The translations under genes were made by a program, and so were the position numbers. A stretch of 64,000 bases of DNA from Neoconidiobolus thromboides FSU 785 (Eukaryota > Entomophthoromycota > Entomophthoromycetes > Entomophthorales > Neoconidiobolaceae), in contig MU626269.1 of NCBI GenBank assembly GCA_025603075.1, positions 145,838-209,837 of the forward strand, read 5' to 3'. Shown here in pieces: positions 34,524 to 44,543 of this stretch. The notes below the pieces were generated by a model that saw only the letters and a program-made list of their open reading frames with translations, was not told where the DNA came from and did no database searches. Position 1 is the first letter of the stretch. Each line of letters begins with the position of its first letter.

Positions 34524-35864
34524 ATGAGCCATCAAGTTAAAAATAGTATTAATGAACTTATACCACCTTATATTAATAGCAGTATACTTAAGAGTATCTT
34601 AAATAAACTCAATTTGAATAAAGAAATAAAGACTAATAATAACATCTTGTCCTTAATTAATCGGTTCCTTGATGAGTTCCTTTTATTAATAATCAATCAC
34701 CAATTTTCTATTGAGATTAAGTTCGATCATGAATATATCAAATTATCGCTAGAAACAATATTTAAAGAAGATACTCTAATTGATAATGCTATTGAATACG
34801 CAGGTTATGGTATTAACTTGAACCATTATCAAGATAATCTATTTTCAAATCATACCAACTATTTTATCAATTTAAATAATAATGTAAAGAAATCCATCGA
34901 TGAACGTAGAGTGTTGATAGCTGATAAACTTAATAACCATGGTTTAGGCCTAGAAAGTACTTCCAATACTAATTTATTTAATAAATTATTTAAAGGCTTT
35001 AACAAGTCAAAATTAGATGGAGATGTAAATAGTAGTAACAATGATAGTACTAGGAATTCGTCTTGTAGTAATAATAGTAATAAAGTGAGTACCATGAGTA
35101 CCATGAGTACCAATAATGCAGGCATTTATAGCCCAAAGACACTTTATGAAGGATTGAGAAACATGTGTTTAAACCATGGTGCATTACAAAGGAAGTCCCT
35201 TGATAGTAAATGGAAAGTTACTAAATTGAATCAACAATTGATCAATATATCTACTGCCATCTATACCTCAAGAATATTAGAGCATATAACTCATTTTATC
35301 ATTTTAAATAGTATTCAACAATTGAATTTAATGAAGCAAAGCCATGAACTGATGAAAATTCAATTTGATTTAAATAAATCTTTAAGCTATGAAATCAATT
35401 ATGAGTTAATAATTCATACCTTTTATCAAGAAGAATCTTTACTCAAATTGTTCAACAAGTTAAATATGAAGCATAAGTTACAAAAACAGCATAATACCAC
35501 GACTGCAACTCCAACTAATAACAACAGTAATACTAGCAATTTGAACTTAAAAAACAAAACCATTATAAACAAACTGAATAATTTTACCACTTCTTCTCCC
35601 CTATTAAACTTTAACAACAGTAGTAGTTGCAACTTATCCGAATACAATACAACTAAGAGAGCATCAAACCCACAAACTCAAGATAAAGAAAGGTACAGCA
35701 TAGAACCCATAACTAGCGATATTAACTTGAACTTCAACTCATCCAATTCTACTCTGAAAAGCATACCGTTTGAAACCGAGTTATTTGATGAAATCTTACG
35801 ATCTGATGAAACTTTTAAACTTTCTTTAACCCCTTCAAAGCTAAAATTTAATTCTTTTTCTTAA
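34524..35864 (+). CDS. Uncharacterised Asn/Ser-rich protein
   Basis: Intronless, 446 residues, family not recognised. The N-terminal 105 residues are regular helix-like sequence (INELIPPYINSSILKSILN, NRFLDEFLLLIINH, LETIFKEDTLIDNAIEYAGY). A second such block runs about 205-320 (LYEGLRNMC, KLNQQLINISTAIYTSRILE, HITHFIILNSIQQLNLMKQS). Between and after them are Asn/Ser/Thr-rich low-complexity linkers, including three copies of STM around 190. No signal peptide, TM helix or catalytic motif. The helical blocks resemble small helical protein-interaction modules, perhaps histone-fold-like, but I cannot support that. The long uninterrupted frame and pyrimidine-rich leader support a real gene. Confidence 0.75.
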   Translation: MSHQVKNSINELIPPYINSSILKSILNKLNLNKEIKTNNNILSLINRFLDEFLLLIINHQFSIEIKFDHEYIKLSLETIFKEDTLIDNAIEYAGYGINLNHYQDNLFSNHTNYFINLNNNVKKSIDERRVLIADKLNNHGLGLESTSNTNLFNKLFKGFNKSKLDGDVNSSNNDSTRNSSCSNNSNKVSTMSTMSTNNAGIYSPKTLYEGLRNMCLNHGALQRKSLDSKWKVTKLNQQLINISTAIYTSRILEHITHFIILNSIQQLNLMKQSHELMKIQFDLNKSLSYEINYELIIHTFYQEESLLKLFNKLNMKHKLQKQHNTTTATPTNNNSNTSNLNLKNKTIINKLNNFTTSSPLLNFNNSSSCNLSEYNTTKRASNPQTQDKERYSIEPITSDINLNFNSSNSTLKSIPFETELFDEILRSDETFKLSLTPSKLKFNSFS

Positions 35865-36343
35865 TTCCACATATAGACTCTCTTTTTTCATTTTTACTTC
35901 ACATCTAGTTGGAGTGGGTGATTATTGTAGCATTTTCATTTTTTATATATACGATTCGATATCTAGCTTTTTATATATACTATTTTAATTAAATTTTTCT
36001 CTTTAAAAATTATTGGCGTTTTTTAATTTTATTAATTTGTGAGTTTCTTATTTTATTGTATTCATTCAAGGAATATAAAAATAAATTAGAATCTATTATA
36101 GCTCAAATTAAATCTATCAACGTTAATAAATAGACTATTTATGATTATCAATTTTTCTTAATATTTCAAATAAATATAAGATTGAAAAGCATCTCATGTT
36201 AAGAATTGCGATATCTATGACTTCATCATTTTTGAAAATAAACAAAACTGAACTTTGTTTTCTATTTTTCTTATGTTTCCCGTATTTTCAAAAAACTTAA
36301 TACAGTTTGGGTACTATAAAAAAATGAATAATATATTTGTTCA

Positions 36344-36448
36344 ATATATAGGAACGTTTTTGACTTCATTATTTTTTCCATTTTTAAGCGCTATTTGAAT
36401 GGAAAAATTATTAGTGAAATTCTTAAAAACAAAAATACATCCCCATAT
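36344..36448 (-). mobile_element. MITE copy 6
   Basis: ATATATAGGAACG...ACATCCCCATAT. The left terminus is mutated; core TTAAGCGCTATTTGAATGG is intact. Confidence 0.85.
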
Positions 36449-37254
36449 GGTCTTTGGGTTTACATAAAGATAATAAAACATTAATTGATGTATTACAATT
36501 AAATTAAATTAAATTAAACGATGTTGCTAGCTGGAGCGTTTCACTTTGTGATATGGCTTTTATATTTATAAAGGACTAACAAAAATAAGTTATTTGTACT
36601 TATATTTTTATTAATTTATGATAAGACATTTCTATAACAATTATTAACAAGCTTATAGCTAATATTGATATTTTAAAACATCGTAGTTATATCAATGATT
36701 ACATGTTACAAATATTTTTCAATACATCTTATATAACATCTCCTAACTTCATAATACAAATAAATATTTCTGCAATATAGTTTATTTTATAAAACATTTT
36801 AAACCAGCTAATAAAGAGGAGGTATAAAAGCATGCCTCACTTTTATAAATCAACATAGCTGATATTAAAGAAAATTAGCTTTCAACCACTGTAAGTGAAA
36901 CAAGAACAGTTTTATTAAAGCAAAAAACTACAATGGTATTTATTATAGTAAAATTGACTTATTTAGAAATATTTAACTTTTTTTAGACTTTCATTTATGA
37001 AACTATAGCTTATATTTAAAATTTGTAATAAATTGATCCAAGCCAGGGGATATACAAAATATAAAATTGTCAAAAGTCATAAAAGTAAATAAACTTTATA
37101 TTCATTGAACCATTAACTTTTTTCAACGGTATAGTTAAATATCAAATCGGGTTCTACTTATCGTTACCCTTAAAAAAGTTTAAATTATAATTATTGAACT
37201 AAATTTAAATTATTTTTTCCGAAAGTTTATATAAAATACGATTTTAAATTTAAT

Positions 37255-37361
37255 ATATGGGGATGCTTTTTTTGGCTTCATCACTTTTTCTATTTTTTAA
37301 GCGCTATTTGAGTGGAAAAATTATTAATAAAATTCTTAAACACAAAAATACATCCCCATAT
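37255..37361 (-). mobile_element. MITE copy 7
   Basis: ATATGGGGATGC...ACATCCCCATAT. Both ends are near-perfect, and the core reads TTAAGCGCTATTTGAGTGG. One of the best preserved copies. Confidence 0.9.
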
Positions 37362-38039
37362 GGCCTTCTTAAAATGGGTTGTATATAAAATGTATTAAAT
37401 GTTATAAAGTAATATGATAATAAAATAATTTATCTATAATTCCCTTATTTATTTATTTTATTTCCATGTTCCTTTTTTACTGTTCTATTAATTTTGGAAA
37501 AAGCTCGAAATTTAATATCCTGATATAAATAAACCTTGGAATATCAAATCAATACATCTTTTTATTCTCTAATAGGTAGATTTCCACTCTTTTCTTTTCT
37601 TTTCAATATTTCAAGTTAGAGTTTAATATATTAATTTTTTTTACATCATATCTCTTGATTTTCATTGTATATTAGTTTTGCTAACAAATTCATTATTTTT
37701 AATTGGGTCGATCAATTTACTAAAGTCATACATAATAATATCTCTTACTTATAATAGAATCTACCATTTTTAATATCTCAAACATTTATTTAAAATTATA
37801 TCAGCTTGTTTTATGAGTTTTGTAAAAACATGTAACTAAAGAATAGCAATATACTTACAATCACCATTAATATAAATTAATTAATGTGGAATTGCGTCTT
37901 TCTAAATAAAGCAGCCTATCACTTGACACAATCGAAGTAAGATATCAGCTACTAAATATAGAATGGTTTAAGTAAAAGTATAAATAAACAAAGATTATTA
38001 CCATTTTGATCTCTTTGGCTTTTCCTCCTTTTATAAACA

Positions 38040-38939
38040 ATGGGTTATGTCTCAGGATTTAGTGTAGTAGTAATTGCATTGATTGCGTTATTAGCGATTT
38101 TAAATGGGATATTATTATTTTTAGCGATCAAAGTTAAGCCACGCACCAAAGACATCAACTTTATCATAATCATATGTTGCTTACAATTTTTAATACCAAT
38201 TATTGGGTTTAGCAATATGATTAGTTATATTGGTACAGATACTTATCTATTATCCAAACGGTTGGGTTGTCAAATTTCTGGATTTTTTACAGCTTTAGTG
38301 TTTTTTTATCAAGTAATTACAAATTTATGTTTAGCTGTCGAAAGATTGTCTCATATTACTAAAAAAGATTACTTGAATTATTTTTATTTCCCTACCTTTT
38401 TAGCCTCAATATCATTCTTATTGTTACTCTTAGTATCAGCATCTGAAAACTTATTAATAATAAGCGCATCTGGGATTATATGTATGCCTTCCCCGACACA
38501 TGGTATTTTACCAGGAATGGCATTTTTCTTATTTTTGTTTTGTATGGTTTCAAGCTCTATTGTTATCTTTTATTGTTATTTGAAATTGGCAATTTATACC
38601 AATAATTTAAGTTCCTTTATTGAAATTGGGCCAGATTCTGCCTATAAAATTAAAAATGATATCAAGAGAGGCTGGTCTGTGAAATGGGTATCAATTCGTA
38701 TCTTTTCTATACTGGCTGTTTATGGTACCTGTACCTTCAGTTCCATATTATGTTTAGTGATCGAAGCTTACTTTGAAATTAAGTTTGGATTTGGATCAGT
38801 AGCTCAATCTAATTTAAATATGGCAGCCATCCTACTATTTATCATTGGGACCATAGCCAGTTTATTGTTACTACTGATAATACATTCTGGAATCTCTAAA
38901 CAAGCTAAAAAAATTTTTAAAGACAAACAAAGCGGTTAA
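38040..38939 (+). CDS. Rhodopsin-like seven-helix receptor protein
   Basis: Intronless, 299 residues, seven hydrophobic segments. Class A receptor hallmarks: an Asn in helix 1 (ILN, residue 22), a conserved Cys at the start of helix 3 (GCQ, Cys77) with partner Cys148 in the second extracellular loop, and an E/DRY-like ERLSHI at 101-106 ending helix 3. A helix-7 Asn lies in the LNMAA segment. It is the most divergent of the three copies here, yet Cys77, the ER motif and Cys148 fall at identical positions in all three. Probable plasma-membrane receptor coupling to a heterotrimeric G protein; ligand unknown. The start is the first ATG upstream of helix 1. The long cytoplasmic tail common in fungal pheromone receptors is absent. 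Confidence 0.82.
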   Translation: MGYVSGFSVVVIALIALLAILNGILLFLAIKVKPRTKDINFIIIICCLQFLIPIIGFSNMISYIGTDTYLLSKRLGCQISGFFTALVFFYQVITNLCLAVERLSHITKKDYLNYFYFPTFLASISFLLLLLVSASENLLIISASGIICMPSPTHGILPGMAFFLFLFCMVSSSIVIFYCYLKLAIYTNNLSSFIEIGPDSAYKIKNDIKRGWSVKWVSIRIFSILAVYGTCTFSSILCLVIEAYFEIKFGFGSVAQSNLNMAAILLFIIGTIASLLLLLIIHSGISKQAKKIFKDKQSG

Positions 38940-39520
38940 ACTAATTAATGTTATAAATAAAATGTATTCTTTTCTTTTGTTAAATAAATTTGTAATAAAA
39001 TATTTTAGCGATTGTTTATTAAATTTGGTAAAATGAATAAATTGAGAATTATACTAAATTAAAATTTTAGTAAATTCTTGCTTATAGAAGTGATATAGAT
39101 AAACCACAAATAAGATTTATAAAGTTAGTCTTCTTGAAAAACACTAACGCCGTAGCAAAAATCTACAAGCCCATATTTAATAGTTAAAATTGTATAAATT
39201 TGTAAAACAAACATAATAGTCTTAATCCTTTAATGAAAAAATTAACTATATAAATTTTAAGGATCTTTATAATTCACTATAGTCAATCTAATATCAATTT
39301 TGTTATTTAAAAAGTTATTTTAATTGATACTGAATTCATTGTTGATGTTTCCATGACTACTCAAACGAGCATTATTATGGCTTTAATGAGGTTTTGCTTG
39401 ATTTAGATAGCTTGGCCCATTTGATTTAGGTTGTATTATCGTAGGTAGCATTGTTATCATTTCACTTTTGAAAGAGTTAAAAAAAGGTTGGCTAATATTC
39501 CAATCCCTTTTTTGATTTTA

Positions 39521-39625
39521 ATATGGGGTGTTTTTTTGGGTTCATTACTTTTTCCACCTTTTAAGCGCTATTTAAGTGGAAAAATTGTTAGTAAAATTCT
39601 TAAATACAAAAATACATCCCCATAT
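39521..39625 (-). mobile_element. MITE copy 8
   Basis: ATATGGGGTG...ACATCCCCATAT, with core TTAAGCGCTATTTAAGTGG. Confidence 0.88.
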
Positions 39626-39912
39626 CATCAAGTACCATAAACGCTTTCATAATAGGGGGCATTTTTTACCAATTATTCTTTTTTATACTTTTTAAATTAA
39701 AATTAACCAGCCAACTCAACTGTTTAAGTTTGAATGTAAACTAATAATAAATTCTATAGTTAAGTATTTGTTTTATTATAGAAAATATCATTTGATCTTT
39801 ATTTTTTATTATAAAATGAGGAATTAGCTAGCACACATCTATGTTTAAATAATTGTACTGGTTAATTTCTAAATTAAAAAGTAGTAAAAATAGACAATTG
39901 ATAAACTTCACC

Positions 39913-40019
39913 ATATGGGGATGTATTTTTTTGTTCAAGAATTTTACTAACAATCTTTTCACTCAAATAGCGCTTAAAAGATGGATAAAATAATGAAACC
40001 AAAAAATCATCCTCATATT
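39913..40019 (+). mobile_element. MITE copy 9
   Basis: ATATGGGGATG...CATCCTCATAT, with core CACTCAAATAGCGCTTAAAA. Its right end lies 67 bp from the 3' end of tRNA-Phe. Confidence 0.88.
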
Positions 40020-40085
40020 TTGTTTAATTACACATTCTTGATGAAAGGTCTCCAAATTATTGAGAAAAATAAAATATTGTCTTTA

Positions 40086-40108
40086 TGCGCCCACCGCGGA
40101 TTGAACGC

Positions 40109-40152
<44 letters not shown>

Positions 40153-40158
40153 AGCCGC
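40086..40158 (-). tRNA. tRNA-Phe (anticodon GAA)
   Basis: Read on the minus strand: acceptor GCGGCTA, D arm TAGCTCAGTTGGGAGAGC, anticodon stem CAGA/TCTG with loop CTGAAGA, T arm CCGCG-TTCAATC-CGCGG, 3' strand TGGGCGC, discriminator A. No intron. The acceptor stem has a G-G mismatch at the fourth pair (position 4 against 69) and a G-U next to its base; otherwise it is a normal eukaryotic phenylalanine tRNA. Confidence 0.93.
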
Positions 40159-40530
40159 TAATATGCTATTCATATTTAACTTTATTATATAAATATAAAA
40201 AATGTCAATCTCTAAATACTTTATAACTTAGTGAAATGAGATCCTAACGATTATAAAAAATATACATACAAAATTCTTTAATTTGTTTATGGTCGATGAT
40301 TTAATTATTTGTATAGCTATAATATAAAAGTAGTTTATAGTTTTAGATTAATGCTCTTAGTACCTCTCTTGTTTTATTTAAAATAAAAACCAAATATTCT
40401 CTTAAACTAGTGTTTATTTGTTAAAAAGTAGTAAAGTCAATTGTTAGGGATAAAGTACAAAGTTTTAAAGAGCCAATGTTTTGTTAGAGATGTTCAACTA
40501 AAGGACCAAATTTCTCTTTTATAAGGATTT

Positions 40531-40635
40531 ATATGGGGATGTTTTTGATTTCATTACTTTTCCATTTTTTAAGTGCTATTTGAGTGGAAAGGTTTTTAGT
40601 AAAATCCTTAAAACAAAAAAGTACATCCCTTATAT
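40531..40635 (-). mobile_element. MITE copy 10
   Basis: ATATGGGGATG...ACATCCCTTATAT, with core TTAAGTGCTATTTGAGTGG (one core change). Confidence 0.86.
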
Positions 40636-40795
40636 GTTTGCATTAAATTTTTCCAACTTAAAAGTTATTGAATTTTTTGAAAATGATTTTATTTGATAAA
40701 AATTTAAATAGAAAAAGGGCTTATTTAGAACTGAACACAAATTATAGTATTGACAGTAGATGATCTAAATCAAAAAAATTGCTACCAGAGTTGTT

Positions 40796-40834
40796 GGAAA
40801 AAGTAATGAAGTCAAAAAAAACATCCCCATACCA
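40796..40834 (+). repeat. Partial MITE copy (right half)
   Basis: Contains TGGAAAAAGTAATGAAGTCA through ACATCCCCATA. The left half and core are missing. Confidence 0.7.
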
Positions 40835-40965
40835 TATATTGGAAATAAATTAGGAACAGAAATATTTATTCCGTAGGATACTCAAATTAGCAATGTAGTT
40901 TTTTAGAACTTTAGCTCTAGATAACCATGGAGACTGAACATAAGGAGAAAAAACAAATAAAGTAA

Positions 40966-41034
40966 ATAAAAAAATAAAAATAAAAATAAAAATAAAAATA
41001 AAAATAAAAATAAAAATAAAAATAAAAATAAAAA
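40966..41034. repeat. (TAAAAA)n tract
   Basis: About eleven tandem hexamers, 150 bp past the stop of the receptor gene that follows on the minus strand. Confidence 0.9.
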
Positions 41035-41183
41035 CTATGGATTAGTAAGTTATCTTTAAAATAACTTGAATAATATTTTATAACTATTTCAAAGGAAATA
41101 CTAAATATATAATAATAAAGCTAGTAAAAAATCTTACTTTTTGGTATAATTTATTAGCAAGCAAGATAAATACTATATTTTAA

Positions 41184-42095
41184 CTATTTACAACATAAAA
41201 ACCTACTAACCTTATCAACAAAAATTTGCCTTTGCTTGGCTATTCCTGTATGTAAAAACAATAAGATTAGTGAGTTAGTAACACTTCCAGAAAGGAACAG
41301 GAAAATTGCAGTTGAGTTTAAAGTTTTTTGAATTGGGGTACCAAATCCATATTTAAACTCAAAGTAAGTTTCAACTGAAAATAATATAATAGATCCAAGG
41401 GTGCAAATAATGTAGACGGCTAAAATTGAAAATAGTCGTATGGTTGCCCATTTTAAATTTTGGCTGACTTGAGATATATTGCTTGAGTCTGTAATTGTTT
41501 CAATATTAATTTTTATAAACTTTTTTGCTTGATTGGTTATAAACGCTATTTTAACATAGCAAACAAAAATAGCAATTGAGCTTATAAACATACTTATTAA
41601 AAAGTGAAAGTAAGTGATTGCTGTTGTCAATGAGTAGGTTGGAGACATTAGACAAATAGCATTAGAAGCACTTGCTATTAATAAATGTTGAGAAGCTGAA
41701 GTGACCAAAAGCGCAAAAAAAGATAAAGCCATAATGGCGATTGGTATATATAATTTTTTTAAATAAGGTTGTTTAGTTATATGTGACAGTCTCTCAATAG
41801 CAAGGATCAAATTCAAAATCACTTCATAATAAAAAACAGTTACAGATAAAAAACCTAAGATTTGGCATCCTACAACTTGATTTAAAGCTTTGATCCCAGT
41901 TATATAAAAGTAGACGATGTTGGCCCAGCCTATTAACGGTGTTAGATATTCAATACAACAGATTGTTACAATGAATATTATATCCCTTGTTCTTGGTCGG
42001 ATTTGTAAAGCAAAAGCTAGTATAAAACTGTTTAAGATGACTAGCGTCCCTGCAATTGCAAATATACAAATAGTAGCTGCTGTGTAGCTTGCCAT
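41184..42095 (-). CDS. Rhodopsin-like seven-helix receptor protein, tandem copy A
   Basis: Intronless, 303 residues. Seven hydrophobic helices with RPRTRDIIFI between helices 1 and 2, Cys77 (GCQ) and Cys148 (ICLMSP) as the likely extracellular disulphide, and AIERLSHI (99-106) in the E/DRY position. Very similar to copy B (43632-44543): most substitutions are in the extracellular loops, the third intracellular loop and the tails. The C-terminal tail is short, basic and Cys-rich (SRFLCCK), which could be lipidated. Probable G-protein-coupled surface receptor; ligand unknown. Confidence 0.85.
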   Translation of the reverse strand: MASYTAATICIFAIAGTLVILNSFILAFALQIRPRTRDIIFIVTICCIEYLTPLIGWANIVYFYITGIKALNQVVGCQILGFLSVTVFYYEVILNLILAIERLSHITKQPYLKKLYIPIAIMALSFFALLVTSASQHLLIASASNAICLMSPTYSLTTAITYFHFLISMFISSIAIFVCYVKIAFITNQAKKFIKINIETITDSSNISQVSQNLKWATIRLFSILAVYIICTLGSIILFSVETYFEFKYGFGTPIQKTLNSTAIFLFLSGSVTNSLILLFLHTGIAKQRQIFVDKVSRFLCCK

Positions 42096-42793
42096 TTTTT
42101 TAAAGAAAAAATATCAATCAATCGTTTATTTCCTATGATTATATACATTTCATATGGTTTATGAATTCAACCGGTTTATACTTTTAATTTTAATAAGATT
42201 TTATTATTTTAATTGTTCAAGCATGACTTCCAATTTTGGCAAAATCTATTAAAATTAATAATAGTTTTTTTCAAATCATACAATTAATGTTATTAAAATA
42301 TCAGGTTATAATTTATTTATTTTAATTACTTAGCAGCTTATTTTAATAGGTTTTCAGATCTAAAAGGCGACAAGTCATTTTATTGCAGTTACAAAATAAA
42401 TCTTATTATCAAAACGAGATTTAATACAATATAAAATAAAGGTATAGTGTTGCCAGATGAAAACAGTAATTTATTGGTAGCTTCCAACTAATATTAGTGA
42501 TACTTGATAAGAATCCTCTAAATTATATATTAAATCATTCATCCTTATTTTTTTATCAACCAAATGTATGCTTTTAAGTTCAAACTTGGTAAATAGACAC
42601 AGCGCCTCAGTCGTACAAGTATTAGGATTTAATCTATGGTTTTTAATTCTTGAAGCTTTCAAATTTAATTGATTTTGCCAGAATAAGTAAACTGTATTAT
42701 AATTATAATAAAAACAGAGCTATATTTTACTAATAGATAAAATCTGTTAGTATATGCTGCTAAATTAACACTCTATATCAAAATAAAATTCTC

Positions 42794-42823
42794 GCTACAA
42801 TATGCTACAATATGCTACAATAT
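42794..42823. repeat. Short tandem repeat (GCTACAATAT)x3
   Basis: Three exact copies of a 10-bp unit inside duplication unit A. Unit B has only diverged sequence at the corresponding place (about 45195). Confidence 0.85.
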
Positions 42824-43631
42824 TAATGTAAATTATTTAATAAAGTTAAAAGTTGTAATAAAACAATAAAAGAGTTTACTTTTATTTGGTTTGATAATAC
42901 AGAACAATCCAGATCTTGTATTTTTTAACAACCCGTATAAATACTAAAAATTGAAAGTGGCATTTATTAATTAATTGAATTTCTTAAATAGTTTTCTCAA
43001 GCTTTATGAACTTAGCTAATTAATAAAAAAGAATAAAAAAGTAATGTTTATTTCATACTTCAATATGTCATTAACTCTTTAGCAACAAAAATGTTAGTTG
43101 AACTATTGGTTTTAGTTTTTTATAAAATCAAAGTCTATGAAAGGAATATATAATATAATTCTACTCAAAATAAATCAGATGGATTTGTTAAGTAACTCCT
43201 TGTAAATTAGTGCCATTTATTTTCAGTAGTTGTTGGATGAAATTGTCTAAATATATTATTTTTTGATTTTTTTGATGCCTTAGATGATACTATATAAATC
43301 ATTCTTTTTGTAATGTAAAATAATTTATCTTTGTATAAAAGACGTAAAAAGAACTATGGAAGACAATAAATATGACAGTAAATAAAAGTGAATCTATGTT
43401 GGTCGTTTTTATTCTTACTTATTTTGTAATTTGTCTAAATATCAACAAAAAACTGAAAAAGCGATCAATATAGATCTAATTTTGCTCGTCATTATAAAAT
43501 ATTAAATGAATTATTTTCTTTTAAATTTGTTTGATTATTTTTTTAGTTTAGATGGAGTAGCTATACTAATAATGAAGTTGTACTTTTAAGCTAAAATTTA
43601 ACTAAACCAGACGAACCATTTTATTTGTAAC

Positions 43632-44543
43632 TTATCTATAACATATGAACCTACTAGTCTTATCAACAAATTTTTGTCTTTGCTTAGCTATTCCTGTATG
43701 TAAAAATATTAATATTAAGGAGTTGGCAGCGCTACCAGAAAGGAATAAAATAATAGCGCTAGAGTTCAAAGTTTTTTGAGTTGGGCTACCAAATCCATAT
43801 TTAAACTCAAAGTAAGTTTCAACTGAAAATAATATAATAGATCCAAGGGTAGCGATGATATAAACAGTTAAAATCGAAAAGATTCTTATGGTAACCCATT
43901 TTAAATTGGAACTAACTTCTGATATCTTACTTGCATCAGTCGTCGTCTCAATGTTGATTTTTATAAACTTTTTAGCACGTTTGGTTATAAGTGCTATCTT
44001 AACATAACAAACAAAGATACCAACTGAGCTTATAAACATACTTATTAAAAAGTGAAAGTAAGTAATTGCTGTTGTTAAAGAGTGGGAAGGTGACATTAAA
44101 CAAATAACGGTTGAGGCACTTAGTTTTAATAAATGTTGAGCAGCCGAAGCGATTAAAAGGGCAAAAAAAGATAAAGACATAATGGCGACTGGTATATATA
44201 ATTTTTTCAAACATGGTTGTTTAGATAAATGTGATAATCTCTCAATAGCAAGAATTAAGTTTAAAATCACTTCATAATAAAAAACAGTTACAGATAAAAA
44301 ACCTAAAATTTGACATCCTTCTACTACATCATAAGCTTTTGTTCCCGTTATATAAAAATAGACAATATTGGCCCAGCCTATTAACGGTGTTAGATATTCA
44401 ATACAACAAATCGTTATAATAAATATTATATCCCTTGTTCTTGGCCGGATTTGTACAGCAAAGGCTAACAAAAAACTGTTTAAAATAACTAAGAGCCCAG
44501 CAATCGCAAATATTATAATTCCAGATAATGAAAAACTACCCAT
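43632..44543 (-). CDS. Rhodopsin-like seven-helix receptor protein, tandem copy B
   Basis: Intronless, 303 residues, paralogue of copy A in the same orientation, about 1.5 kb apart. It keeps Cys77, Cys148 and AIERLSHL. The third intracellular loop reads TTTDASKISEVSSNLKW versus TITDSSNISQVSQNLKW in copy A. The frame is fully open, and no stop or frameshift appears, so both copies are apparently under selection. The C-terminus (SRFICYR) has one Cys where copy A has two. Function as for copy A, inferred from fold only. Confidence 0.85.
   Translation of the reverse strand: MGSFSLSGIIIFAIAGLLVILNSFLLAFAVQIRPRTRDIIFIITICCIEYLTPLIGWANIVYFYITGTKAYDVVEGCQILGFLSVTVFYYEVILNLILAIERLSHLSKQPCLKKLYIPVAIMSLSFFALLIASAAQHLLKLSASTVICLMSPSHSLTTAITYFHFLISMFISSVGIFVCYVKIALITKRAKKFIKINIETTTDASKISEVSSNLKWVTIRIFSILTVYIIATLGSIILFSVETYFEFKYGFGSPTQKTLNSSAIILFLSGSAANSLILIFLHTGIAKQRQKFVDKTSRFICYR

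Larger units (their letters stand above)
35865..38039. other. Intergenic with two MITE copies
   Basis: No gene seen. MITE copies 6 and 7 lie at 36344 and 37255, both in reverse orientation. Confidence 0.55.
38940..41183. other. MITE-rich intergenic region with a tRNA
   Basis: Between convergent receptor genes. Holds three near-complete MITEs, one half-copy, tRNA-Phe and a TAAAAA tract, listed separately. No further gene. Confidence 0.6.
41184..43090. repeat. Tandem duplication, unit A
   Basis: Receptor gene plus roughly 1 kb upstream. The upstream non-coding part still matches unit B in order, for example GGTTTTTAATTCTTGAAG / GGTTCTTAATTCTCGAAA and CCAGAATAAGTAAACT in both, though with many changes. 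Confidence 0.8.

Noticed and set aside
35426-35647. Leu-rich frame on the minus strand of the 446-residue gene
   Set aside because: It is the antisense reading of the Asn-rich repeat codons in the plus-strand gene.
42471-42662. 63-codon frame between the receptor copies
   Set aside because: The duplicated counterpart near 44990-45060 is not open in the same frame, so it is not conserved as a protein.
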